Source: Paenibacillus sp. ACRRY (GTDB lineage: Bacteria > Bacillota > Bacilli > Paenibacillales > Paenibacillaceae). From it: a stretch of DNA of 64,000 nucleotides. This document shows, in pieces, positions 1-7,424 of the stretch. The translations under genes and the position numbers were made by a program. The number at the start of each line of letters is the position of its first letter. The first letter of the stretch is position 1. The DNA lies in NCBI RefSeq assembly GCF_022346995.1, contig NZ_JAKRNM010000001.1:1364001-1428000 (forward strand), read 5' to 3'. The notes beneath the pieces are model-generated. The model was not told the DNA's origin. It made no database searches and was given only the letters and a program-made list of their open reading frames with translations.

Positions 1-1436
1 GTCGTATGAGGACCCGCCATGGAAGTTCCATCCCAGCCTCCCTCGTACACTCCGCCAGGAACAGCAGATCGGATATTGACTCCTGGTGCCGAGACTTCCG
101 GCTTGATCTCATCATATGGAGATGGACCCAGAAGTGAGAATGAGGCCAGATTACCGTTAATATCTGTTGCTCCTGTGGCGAAGCTTTCCGGATAATTTGC
201 TGGATTCGCAACTGAACCCGGGCCACCTGGATTCGTTAATCTCACATTACCTGCCGAGAACTCAGGGAAAATCTGTGCATCGCGCCAGGCTTGTACCATG
301 GGCCGGAACCACTCGTCCAGTCCTGCGCCACCACCCCAGGAATTGTTGACCACATCCGGGGCGAGTTCAGGGTGAAGGTTGCCTTCGGCATCCACTGGAG
401 CTATTAGCCACTGCCCACCGTCCAGGATAATGGCATCGGTAGTTTCCGGATTGAATATCCGCACACCGATCCATTTGGCACCTGGAGCCACACCGATCTG
501 ATTACTTCCATCTTCCTCTGAACCCACCATCGTACCCATCGTATGTGTACCATGCCCGTCTTCATCCGCAGGCAGGGAAGCGTTACTATGTGGATCATAC
601 CAGCTAAGCTCTGGGTCAACGATATTACCAGATGCATCGATTCCTCTCCATTTGCTGCGAAGAGCTGGATGATTGTAATCAACCCCACTATCCAAGTTGG
701 CAACGACGATGCCTGTTCCATCGATCCCTCTCTCCCAAACTGCGGGTGCATTGATATAATCGATATTCCATTCGACATTTTCTGTTGCCAGGTTATCCTT
801 TGATGCAGATGCAGAGTCCTTGGAAGTTGCTGCATCTTCTTTGGCCGGTGTTTTTGCAGGATCTGCAGCCGGAGCAGCACTTGCCTTTTCTTTGTTCACC
901 TCAGCTTTTTGCAAGTAACGCGTTTCGTTAGGGAGTACTTTCTCCACTTCAGGCAGCAGAGCAATCTGTTCCATGACTTCCTTGGTACTCGTTACAGCGA
1001 GAGAATTGACGATAAAATAGCTTTTATATTCTTTGACCTTGCCCTGGTCAATTTCCTTCTCGAGATAGCTTTCGAGCGTGTACTGCGTCCGCGAAGCCGT
1101 TTCCCGGAGAGAGCTGACAACCGAATTTCGTACGGACAGCTTGGTCGCTGAAGCCGTCTGTTTCTCGATCGTCGCCTTTTCCATGGCCTGTTTGGAGACC
1201 GCTGACGTGTCGACCTGCTCCTTCATTTTCACAAGATAGGTGACATAGTCGTTATCCTCAAACTGTTTGGTCAATTTCGCGTTGACTTTGGATGTCGAAA
1301 CCTTGGCCAGGCTTGATTTCATGTCGATTTTTTGTGATGTGGAGTTTTCAGCTGAAACCGGATGTACAATCGAAAATGCAAGGAGAAGCGAGAGGCCCAT
1401 GGAGATGGGCTTGCGTAACCGATTAATCTTTATCAA
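1..1436 (-). CDS. Secreted S8 (subtilisin-type) serine protease, 3' part missing
   Basis: Subtilase that would cleave proteins outside the cell. Reading from a TTG start (1434-1436; AGGAG lies 9 bases before it), the product has a basic N-terminus and a hydrophobic stretch ending in PVSA, a typical Sec signal. An inhibitor-I9-like propeptide region follows (about residues 40-165), then a Lys/Ala/Ser-rich linker. The catalytic triad is visible: Asp249 in DSGVDYNHP, His295 in HGTHTMG and Ser472 in GTSMAGPH. The family usually continues well past the Ser, so the C-terminus lies beyond the left edge. Long-propeptide architecture suggests a bacillopeptidase-F-like group, which is inference. Its stretched 5' leader is described separately. 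Confidence 0.93.
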   Translation of the reverse strand, partial: MIKINRLRKPISMGLSLLLAFSIVHPVSAENSTSQKIDMKSSLAKVSTSKVNAKLTKQFEDNDYVTYLVKMKEQVDTSAVSKQAMEKATIEKQTASATKLSVRNSVVSSLRETASRTQYTLESYLEKEIDQGKVKEYKSYFIVNSLAVTSTKEVMEQIALLPEVEKVLPNETRYLQKAEVNKEKASAAPAADPAKTPAKEDAATSKDSASASKDNLATENVEWNIDYINAPAVWERGIDGTGIVVANLDSGVDYNHPALRSKWRGIDASGNIVDPELSWYDPHSNASLPADEDGHGTHTMGTMVGSEEDGSNQIGVAPGAKWIGVRIFNPETTDAIILDGGQWLIAPVDAEGNLHPELAPDVVNNSWGGGAGLDEWFRPMVQAWRDAQIFPEFSAGNVRLTNPGGPGSVANPANYPESFATGATDINGNLASFSLLGPSPYDEIKPEVSAPGVNIRSAVPGGVYEGGWDGTSMAGPHT

Positions 1437-1549
1437 ACTTTTCCACTCCTTTTACCCGGTTTTTGTATTATTCTGGTGCTTATGCCCTTCTCAATCAAAA
1501 TCAAAATGGAATGACGGCCTTTGCGGACACCAATAGACGCCCGAATCAT
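1433..1549 (-). CDS. Possible 38-aa leader ORF overlapping the protease start
   Basis: An open frame from ATG 1549 (or GTG 1564) runs to a TGA whose first two bases are the last two of the TTG start of the S8 protease, so translation could be coupled. The product is basic and has no recognisable domain. A perfect Shine-Dalgarno sequence (1561-1571) sits upstream, but the best-spaced start after it is an ATG (1554) followed at once by TAA. Conservation is unknown, so this may be only untranslated leader. Confidence 0.3.
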   Translation of the reverse strand: MIRASIGVRKGRHSILILIEKGISTRIIQKPGKRSGKV

Positions 1550-1560
1550 TACATAGAGCC

Positions 1561-1571
1561 TCACCTCCTTT
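1561..1571 (-). promoter_or_regulatory. Perfect Shine-Dalgarno far upstream of the protease
   Basis: AAAGGAGGTGA on the minus strand, fully complementary to the 16S 3' end, about 125 bases before the protease start. The nearest well-spaced ATG (1552-1554) is followed by TAA. It may act as a ribosome-loading or mRNA-stabilising site rather than a gene start (inference). Confidence 0.4.
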
Positions 1572-2057
1572 AAAGGTCTGGTTACACAGGCGATATGAAA
1601 CGGTAGCAGCAGATTGTAAGTCTTGGAAGTTTAGAAATGGAAGATTGATAGGCTCAAACATGAGAGTGAATGTCGATAAGCATTCATATAGGAGGGTAAT
1701 CACGAGCGTTAGCAGAAAGCTTTGCCAGGGAGTGAATGAAACGTACATTTGCGATTCGTTCGAGTGATGTAGGAATCTCTTTAAATAACGTGTAATAACC
1801 AAATTGCAATTTAATTGGATTTTTATGGAATAGTATATCGTCACCATTTGATATGTACAAGCACTTTTCTAGAAAATTATAGAAAATAAGCCTTTTTAAT
1901 GCTTTTATATGTCTGATGTCTCTCTTAACTAAAATCGTTTTTTCATAATTGCGCATTATCGAAATTTTGATAGACTCTAACCATGTCTTTATGACTAAGA
2001 CTTGCTGCGTAACAGACAATTGAAATGCATGGTACCATCCTCGGGTAATCCATTGGA
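1572..2057. other. Intergenic stretch, no recognised gene
   Basis: About 490 bases between the fucosidase terminator and the protease leader, AT-rich around 1850-1990. A minus-strand open frame (1684 to about 2064) begins inside the terminator hairpin, has no ribosome site at its internal ATG near 1961 and no recognisable domain, so I do not call it a gene. The protease promoter must lie here, but I could not pick a convincing -35/-10 pair. Confidence 0.5.
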
Positions 2058-2087
2058 ACAACAAAAAGAACCGGCAATACTGCCGGC
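2058..2087 (-). terminator. Intrinsic terminator after the fucosidase gene
   Basis: CCGGCA (2071-2076) and TGCCGG (2081-2086) form a 6-bp stem with a 4-base loop, followed on the minus strand by TTCTTTTTGTT. It starts 14 bases after the GH29 stop codon. Confidence 0.8.
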
Positions 2088-2099
2088 TCCATCCTTCTC

Positions 2100-3557
2100 T
2101 TAGTCCATTTCAATCTTAAATACGACAGGCGATTCACTCTGCACATTTGTTGTAGTGATCGTCAGCGCATCTGCTGTTCTTACCCATTGAGGCTGTTCAT
2201 CAAACCCCAATATCTCAATGCTTTTGATTATTCCCTGGAAGTGATGTGAATTCTCCTTAATGGATCGAATACGAACCTCTCCATTGTCCGGATAGACAAG
2301 AACCGTTGCGTAGAGACTGCTGTCTTTTACGGTAAAACGAATATCTTCACTGGTGAAAATCTTGGTATCCCCGTCTGTGAATTGGCCTTCCTTCACTTCA
2401 GTCGGACCTTCGCCGTAAGTACGCCAGAAGGTAGTATCATAGATGGCCTCTCCATTCACCTCGAGCCACTCACCTATGGCTAACAGAATATCCCGGTCTT
2501 CCTTCGGTATGCTGCCATCCGCTTTGGGTCCAACGTTGAGAAGCAGATTACCGTTTTTGCTTACAATGTCGACCAGATCCCTGATGATTTCATTCGCTGT
2601 TTTGTAGTTGTTGTTTTCCGTGTAGCACCAGGAGTTTTTGGCGACAGCCGTATCCGTTTGCCAGTAATAGGGCTTGAGATCGGCGAACTGCCCTCGTTCC
2701 ACGTCGGGAACAGCACAGCCCAGAACAAACGCGTCATGTTTGTAGTTAATCACTACAGGAATTCCCCACTCTTCTCCTTTGTTATAGTAATACGCACTGA
2801 ATTTTTTCAGATAGGGCTTGAAGGCTGCAGTCTGAATCCACCAATCAAAGTAAAAGACTCGCGGCTGATATTGATCAACCAGCTCACAGCAGCGAACCAG
2901 CCAGTCTTCCAGAAACTCCTTGGAAGGAGGCGATCCATACAGATCATGATGGTCTGGTTCAGGCATGGCAGGCCAATAAAAATCTCCGCGACTAAGGGGT
3001 TCCTGGATATCCGATTCGAATTCCTTCCCGTGGGACATGAAGAACCAGTGCTCTGCCCGGTGCGAGGAGACGCATAATGTAAGGTCTTGCTTCTCATAAG
3101 CGGCCTTCATCTCCCCCAGAAGATCCCGTTTGGGTCCCATTTCAACTGTGTTATAGTGGGAAATGGAGCTTTTATACATTTGAAATCCATCATGGTGCTC
3201 AGCGACAGGCATCACGTATCTGGCTCCAGCCTTTTTAAATAGCGTGGCCCATTCGTCTGCATCGAATTTTTCCGCACGGAACATGGGGATGAAATCCTTA
3301 TATCCAAAATCCTTCGGGTGGCCATATACTTCAAGATGGTGTTCATGGGCTTTGGAACCCTGGATATACATATTACGTGAGTACCACTCACTATCATAAG
3401 CCGGAATGGAATATAGTCCCCAGTGAATGAAAATGCCGAACTTGGCATTCTTGTACCAATTCGGGACCTGATAATTACGAAGTGACTTCCAGTTATCCTT
3501 GAATCGGCCTTCAGCAATGGTGTCTTCAATCTTTTGCAAATATTCGGTATGGTCCAT
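2100..3557 (-). CDS. Alpha-L-fucosidase, GH29
   Basis: Predicted retaining exo-fucosidase that releases L-fucose from glycans. The 485-aa product shows the GH29 barrel start FGIFIHWG (40-47), the EHHDGF motif (120-125) and RVFYFDWW with the probable nucleophile Asp238. No signal peptide is seen, so it is probably cytoplasmic and acts on imported fucosides. The C-terminal third (about 390-485) fits the small beta domain of the family. It is divergent from an AraC-type regulator 121 bp away, which likely controls it. No fucose transporter is adjacent. The acid/base residue cannot be fixed by eye. Confidence 0.93.
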   Translation of the reverse strand: MDHTEYLQKIEDTIAEGRFKDNWKSLRNYQVPNWYKNAKFGIFIHWGLYSIPAYDSEWYSRNMYIQGSKAHEHHLEVYGHPKDFGYKDFIPMFRAEKFDADEWATLFKKAGARYVMPVAEHHDGFQMYKSSISHYNTVEMGPKRDLLGEMKAAYEKQDLTLCVSSHRAEHWFFMSHGKEFESDIQEPLSRGDFYWPAMPEPDHHDLYGSPPSKEFLEDWLVRCCELVDQYQPRVFYFDWWIQTAAFKPYLKKFSAYYYNKGEEWGIPVVINYKHDAFVLGCAVPDVERGQFADLKPYYWQTDTAVAKNSWCYTENNNYKTANEIIRDLVDIVSKNGNLLLNVGPKADGSIPKEDRDILLAIGEWLEVNGEAIYDTTFWRTYGEGPTEVKEGQFTDGDTKIFTSEDIRFTVKDSSLYATVLVYPDNGEVRIRSIKENSHHFQGIIKSIEILGFDEQPQWVRTADALTITTTNVQSESPVVFKIEMD

Positions 3558-3678
3558 ACTCTGTTCTCATCCCTTTCGTTATTCTGTTCCCTTGTATTGT
3601 AGCGGCATGATGAAGGGTTAGACATGCAGAACACTAACTTTTGGATGCACAATATTAACCTTGTAAGGAGATAAGCAC

Positions 3679-4512
3679 ATGAATCATCAGACACTGCTTA
3701 CGAACTACCTATCCAACCTGCAGGTGGAACTGTTCATGGTCAACTATAATCGATGCGATGCCGACTGGCGTGATCTGGATTATACTCCCGACTACAGCAA
3801 ATTTTATTGGATCAGCGAGGGAGAAGGATGGTTGAAGATTGGAGATCAAGAGTATTATCCTGTACCTGGACAGCTTTTTTTGATGCCTGAGGGGGTCACC
3901 CAATCCTATTCGGTCATTAGCGATCAGCCTTTTCTGAAGTACTGGTGTCATTTCAGTGCTAAGGTCGGGGGAATCAATCTCTTTCAGATTCTGAAGTTCC
4001 CCCATTTCAGTTCCATAGAACACCCTGAGTTGATCAATGAAATCTTCAAACATATACTTCTGCATGCCAGATCCGGTGAAGTGTATGCTCACATGATGGC
4101 CAAGAGCAAACTAATGGAGCTTATATCCCATTACCTGATGAATCTGGATTTGGAGCAGATCACGTATTTGAATATACCCGTCATGGAGAAAATGTCTGCC
4201 ATACTGGCCTATATTGATGCCCATATTGAAGAAAATATCACCATACAGGATCTGGCGCGGATCGCTTATATGCACCCCAACTATTTCATTCGCTTCTTCA
4301 AGCAGCAGGTTGGCATCCCGCCCATCCACTACATTACGGGCAAAAAAGTGGACAAAGCCAAGGAGCTGCTCAGCTGTACGCCGAACACCATTACCATGAT
4401 TGCCGAACATCTCGGATTTCGGGATTTGTATTATTTTTCAAGGCTGTTTAAGAAGCATACCGGCTTAACCCCGACTGAATTCCGCAAACAAACGACACTG
4501 CTGGTAACATAA
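3679..4512 (+). CDS. AraC-family transcriptional regulator with cupin sensor
   Basis: A 277-aa regulator. The N-terminal part (about 25-130) is an AraC-type cupin, with a segment like 'GEGWLKIGDQEYYPVPGQ' followed by an 'LFLMPEG' strand, suited to binding a sugar. The C-terminal part (about 170-270) has two helix-turn-helix units, with IQDLARIAYMHPNYFIRFFK and TMIAEHLGFRDLYYFSRLFKK. The start ATG follows AAGGAG by 8 bases. The divergent arrangement with the GH29 gene suggests it activates the fucosidase in response to a fucoside; the ligand is inference. Confidence 0.93.
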   Translation: MNHQTLLTNYLSNLQVELFMVNYNRCDADWRDLDYTPDYSKFYWISEGEGWLKIGDQEYYPVPGQLFLMPEGVTQSYSVISDQPFLKYWCHFSAKVGGINLFQILKFPHFSSIEHPELINEIFKHILLHARSGEVYAHMMAKSKLMELISHYLMNLDLEQITYLNIPVMEKMSAILAYIDAHIEENITIQDLARIAYMHPNYFIRFFKQQVGIPPIHYITGKKVDKAKELLSCTPNTITMIAEHLGFRDLYYFSRLFKKHTGLTPTEFRKQTTLLVT

Positions 4513-4543
4513 GACTGGTTATGTATTCCTACACTAGAACTTC

Positions 4544-4571
4544 AAAAGGAGTTCCCTGAATAAGGAACCCC
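4544..4571 (-). terminator. Terminator between the AraC gene and the glycan locus
   Basis: GGAGTTCC (4548-4555) and GGAACCCC (4564-4571) pair with one mismatch around an 8-base loop. TTTT follows on the minus strand, so it mainly serves the WbsX-like gene and may also stop AraC transcription. Confidence 0.6.
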
Positions 4572-4598
4572 GTGAGTTATAACAGCTTGTTATGGATT

Positions 4599-5654
4599 TC
4601 AATGACTCCTTGCCTGGAGGAGTTTCTTAATTTCTTTTAAATAGGCATATCCGTACTCTTCATCCGGTTCAAGGTATGCCCCTTCCGCCCACTCGTTCCA
4701 GGCATTGATGAACATGAACCCACTCTTGTTCCCATGCCGGCTTCGTTCCAGCTGTCTTGACAGATACACCCCAAACTTTTCAGGAGTGGAGCCGATGGTA
4801 CTCTGCCCGTCCATGCCGCGACGCGGTGTATTATCCCAATTTACAAAAGCACCAGGGTAGATAATCTCCCTGTTTCGATGCGGTGATCTTTCCAGAATGG
4901 CAGACCATACCTTATCGTAGTTCACCACAATATGCTTGTAACTGCCGATATTCAGCTCGATCCAGATTTCGTTTGTGTGACCATGGGCAAAGGTATAATG
5001 CGGCTCAAATTCCATGCTTGCGTCAAAAACCTGACTGTTGTAGGTCGGGAAACCGCCTATCGTTTCAACAATATGAATACCCTCAAGTCCGTGCTTTACA
5101 GCCAGCTTGCGCCAGTATCGAATCATATCCTCACACCGAGGGATGTTGACAGGCCGATAGATAAGGAACATGGGTTTACCATCCACCCGGATATACCGTT
5201 TGTCTTTGAATGCCCTCACCAAATAGTCAAAATGTTCTTTCCAGTCGTTCTCGTCCCCATAGTCCTGTGAGATGAGAACGTCCGATTCCTGACCATCCCA
5301 TTTACGTGTCCAGGTTTCATTTGCCCACGACAGGCAAAATGGAAAATCGGGTTCTCCGGTTTTTATAATCTCATCAAACGGCTTTTCGAGCAGACGCTTG
5401 CCCTTAAACCAATAGTGATAATAACAAAATCCATAAATTCCGTGATTCCTTGCAGTATCTGCTTGCCATTTGCGCACTGCAGGGTCGGTCAGATCATAGT
5501 AATTCTCTTGTAACGGTTTCCTGGGCTGAACATGCCCTGAGTATAAGGGAACTGACTTTTTCACATTGGTCCATTCGGTGAAACCTTCTCCCCACCACCT
5601 GTCATTCTCGGCAATCCGATGAAATTGAGGTAAATGCAACGCAATAAGTTTCAA
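4599..5654 (-). CDS. WbsX-like / GH99-like glycan protein
   Basis: A 351-aa protein of the WbsX family (glycosyltransferase WbsX, GH99-like barrel), found in O-antigen and surface-glycan loci. Typical motifs are seen: an N-terminal ALHLPQFH strand, WWGEGFTEWTNV, GFCYYHYWFKGKRLLEKP, LSWANETWTRKWDG and a C-terminal FINAWNEWAEGAYLEPD. I choose the TTG at 5654 because GGAGG lies 8 bases before it and homologues begin at this Lys-Leu-Ile; an ATG five codons earlier has no ribosome site. It lies 28 bases after the CgeB-like gene and probably shares its mRNA. Whether it builds or trims glycan is not settled. Confidence 0.85.
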   Translation of the reverse strand: MKLIALHLPQFHRIAENDRWWGEGFTEWTNVKKSVPLYSGHVQPRKPLQENYYDLTDPAVRKWQADTARNHGIYGFCYYHYWFKGKRLLEKPFDEIIKTGEPDFPFCLSWANETWTRKWDGQESDVLISQDYGDENDWKEHFDYLVRAFKDKRYIRVDGKPMFLIYRPVNIPRCEDMIRYWRKLAVKHGLEGIHIVETIGGFPTYNSQVFDASMEFEPHYTFAHGHTNEIWIELNIGSYKHIVVNYDKVWSAILERSPHRNREIIYPGAFVNWDNTPRRGMDGQSTIGSTPEKFGVYLSRQLERSRHGNKSGFMFINAWNEWAEGAYLEPDEEYGYAYLKEIKKLLQARSH

Positions 5655-5682
5655 TCGAGATTCCTCCATACGTCAGCGGGAT

Positions 5683-6813
5683 TTATCGGAATATTCGATC
5701 CAGAAGCTGCAGGCTGCTCTGAAGATAGGATTGATTGTATTTGACATAAGCCATTGCCCTGGAAGCCGCCAATCTTCGCTGATCCACCCGGTTCCAGTAG
5801 AAGTCAAACTTCTGGGTGAGCTCCTCCTGCGAGTTATAGCTTGGGAACACGTCCGTATCCAGATTTCTATTCGTAGATATCGAATTCAGCTGAAACGTAC
5901 CACATGCAGCTACCTCCAATACGTTTCTAACCGGAGAGTTGTCCTGAATAACCATTTTGCTACCGTTATATAACGCAGCTCGGTCCTCATGAGCATGTAC
6001 GGGAATAAATGATTCGAATCGCTTCCACCCTTTCCCCTCCACTCGAACCACTTTGCCAGATAACAACGCGTAATTGGCCAAATGAACAAGGATGCTGCCT
6101 GGCTGAGCATCTCCAATGATATAGACGTCCGACTCATCATGCTTAAGAACGGACTGCGGATAATATACGTTAGGATTCGGCGGAAATGGAACTTCATAAC
6201 ATCGTGGGTTACTCATGCGTCCATAGGTTGGAATGTTCTGTGCTTCTTGTGTAAACACATAGTCGAATACGGAAATGAATGATTCCGAATGCTTCACACC
6301 AGATAGGTCGTGTAACCAAATGGCCTTTTTGACCGGTGAATTCCTCAATGCTTCCACGCTCTCCTCTGGCAGAATCTCTCCCTCCTCCCCGCCCAATACG
6401 AGAGCCAAATCCGTTTGGGAAGGTTCCAGATAAGGTCCAATAGGCTGAATCGCCTTAATCTCATATATGCTTTTCACCAGATGTCTCAAACTCTGTTCCA
6501 CGAGAATGGAAATGGAAGAGGATGCTCGATCATTACAAGGCGTAATGAAGAGAACATTTAATTGTTTGTAGACGACATCCGGAGGAACTTCCTTGGGTGG
6601 ACGAATGACATCCTGTAGAGTTTCCATCAAATGCTGCTGCAGATCCGCCTGTTGGATGGTCAAATGATGCTGAATTGACTTCAGTTTCCGATTCAAAGTG
6701 GCATTCATCTGTCTCATCAGCAATCGGTTGGGTTGCTCTGCAGAGAGCTTGCTTTTATGAGATTTGACTTGCATCCGTCTCTTTTTATTGATGACCGATC
6801 CCTCCCGTCTCAA
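5683..6813 (-). CDS. CgeB-like glycosyltransferase family protein
   Basis: A 376-aa protein with a basic, helical N-terminus (about 1-80, possibly coiled coil) and a GT-B-like body. The C-terminal segment RNVLEVAACGTFQLNS resembles the nucleotide-sugar-binding region of the spore-maturation CgeB/YkvP family. The start is uncertain: the TTG at 6813 lacks a ribosome site, the clear GGGAGG precedes an in-frame ATC (codon 8) by 8 bases, and the next ATG is codon 14 (6774). With the WbsX-like gene it forms a two-gene unit, divergent from a small repeat protein that could be its acceptor (inference). Confidence 0.75.
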   Translation of the reverse strand: MRREGSVINKKRRMQVKSHKSKLSAEQPNRLLMRQMNATLNRKLKSIQHHLTIQQADLQQHLMETLQDVIRPPKEVPPDVVYKQLNVLFITPCNDRASSSISILVEQSLRHLVKSIYEIKAIQPIGPYLEPSQTDLALVLGGEEGEILPEESVEALRNSPVKKAIWLHDLSGVKHSESFISVFDYVFTQEAQNIPTYGRMSNPRCYEVPFPPNPNVYYPQSVLKHDESDVYIIGDAQPGSILVHLANYALLSGKVVRVEGKGWKRFESFIPVHAHEDRAALYNGSKMVIQDNSPVRNVLEVAACGTFQLNSISTNRNLDTDVFPSYNSQEELTQKFDFYWNRVDQRRLAASRAMAYVKYNQSYLQSSLQLLDRIFR

Positions 6814-6908
6814 GCGGATTGACGCTCACTGCCTACAATATGCATGGAAGACTGGCTAGGTTTCTAGAGTTGTATATTTAGGTGTTCAACCAGGAGTATT
6901 GGGAACTC

Positions 6909-6960
6909 TCCTCATAAATGTGCAAGAACCCCGTGTCCATCCGGTTCTTGTCCTCATAAA
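6909..6960. repeat. 8-bp hairpin framed by a 10-bp direct repeat
   Basis: CAAGAACC (6923-6930) and GGTTCTTG (6943-6950) form a perfect stem with a 12-base loop. The unit is bracketed by two perfect copies of TCCTCATAAA (6909-6918 and 6951-6960). It lies in the leader of the repeat-protein gene. A regulatory leader or a relic of a small insertion are both possible. Confidence 0.55.
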
Positions 6961-6991
6961 CTATATCAAGACCAGATGGGAGTTGATATGT

Positions 6992-7354
6992 TTGCCAACA
7001 TTTAATAGCATTCTCGTTACGGGAAGCCAGACCATCAATCAGGATCTGCAGGTGAATGGAAACCAGACCATTGCGAACAGCCTGCAGATTAACGATAGTG
7101 CATCTATTACGAATAATCTTGGTGTCGGTGGGGTGATCGAGGCAGGGGATAGTGTAAAAGCAGCTACCCAGATCATGGCTCTGAATCAGCCAACGCTTCC
7201 TGCTGTCCTACCGGCTGTGCAGCAATTGTTATATTATAATCCGGGCGTCTTGAATCAACCCGGCCTTGTCTTGACAGGAACGAGTGGAAATCAATATGTA
7301 TTATTCGTCGACGATAGCGGAGGAACACCAAATCTGGCTATTCAGATGATATAA
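6992..7354 (+). CDS. Small protein with 12-residue beta-type repeats
   Basis: A 120-aa protein of unknown function. The TTG start at 6992 follows GGGAG by 9 bases; an in-frame extension upstream reads through the leader hairpin and is unlikely. Residues about 10-50 hold roughly three 12-residue units of the form T-I-N-x-x-L-x-V-N-G-x-x, as in beta-helical fibre or surface proteins. The second half is rich in Pro, Leu, Gln and Asn and ends in a strand-rich segment with VLFVDDSGG. No signal peptide. It is divergent from two glycan-enzyme genes, so it could be a glycosylated spore- or cell-surface protein (inference). A bidirectional terminator follows. Confidence 0.65.
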   Translation: MPTFNSILVTGSQTINQDLQVNGNQTIANSLQINDSASITNNLGVGGVIEAGDSVKAATQIMALNQPTLPAVLPAVQQLLYYNPGVLNQPGLVLTGTSGNQYVLFVDDSGGTPNLAIQMI

Positions 7355-7370
7355 AAAATGTAACGTATAC

Positions 7371-7418
7371 AAAAGGCCGATATGCAGAGTGATTTCTCAC
7401 CTGCATATCGGCTTTTCT
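7371..7418. terminator. Bidirectional terminator
   Basis: A perfect 12-bp stem, GCCGATATGCAG (7376-7387) with CTGCATATCGGC (7401-7412), flanked by AAAA on the left and TTTT on the right. It separates the converging repeat-protein and GH30 genes. Confidence 0.9.
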
Positions 7419-7424
7419 CTGTTC

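Noticed and set aside
404..880. 158-aa minus-strand frame inside the protease
   Set aside because: Out-of-frame shadow of the S8 protease, whose triad and signal peptide are intact in the other frame.
1684..2064. Minus-strand 126-aa open frame between the protease and the fucosidase
   Set aside because: Starts inside the fucosidase terminator, has no ribosome site at the internal ATG, unusual AT-rich composition and no recognisable domain. A distant LytTR-like look was not convincing.
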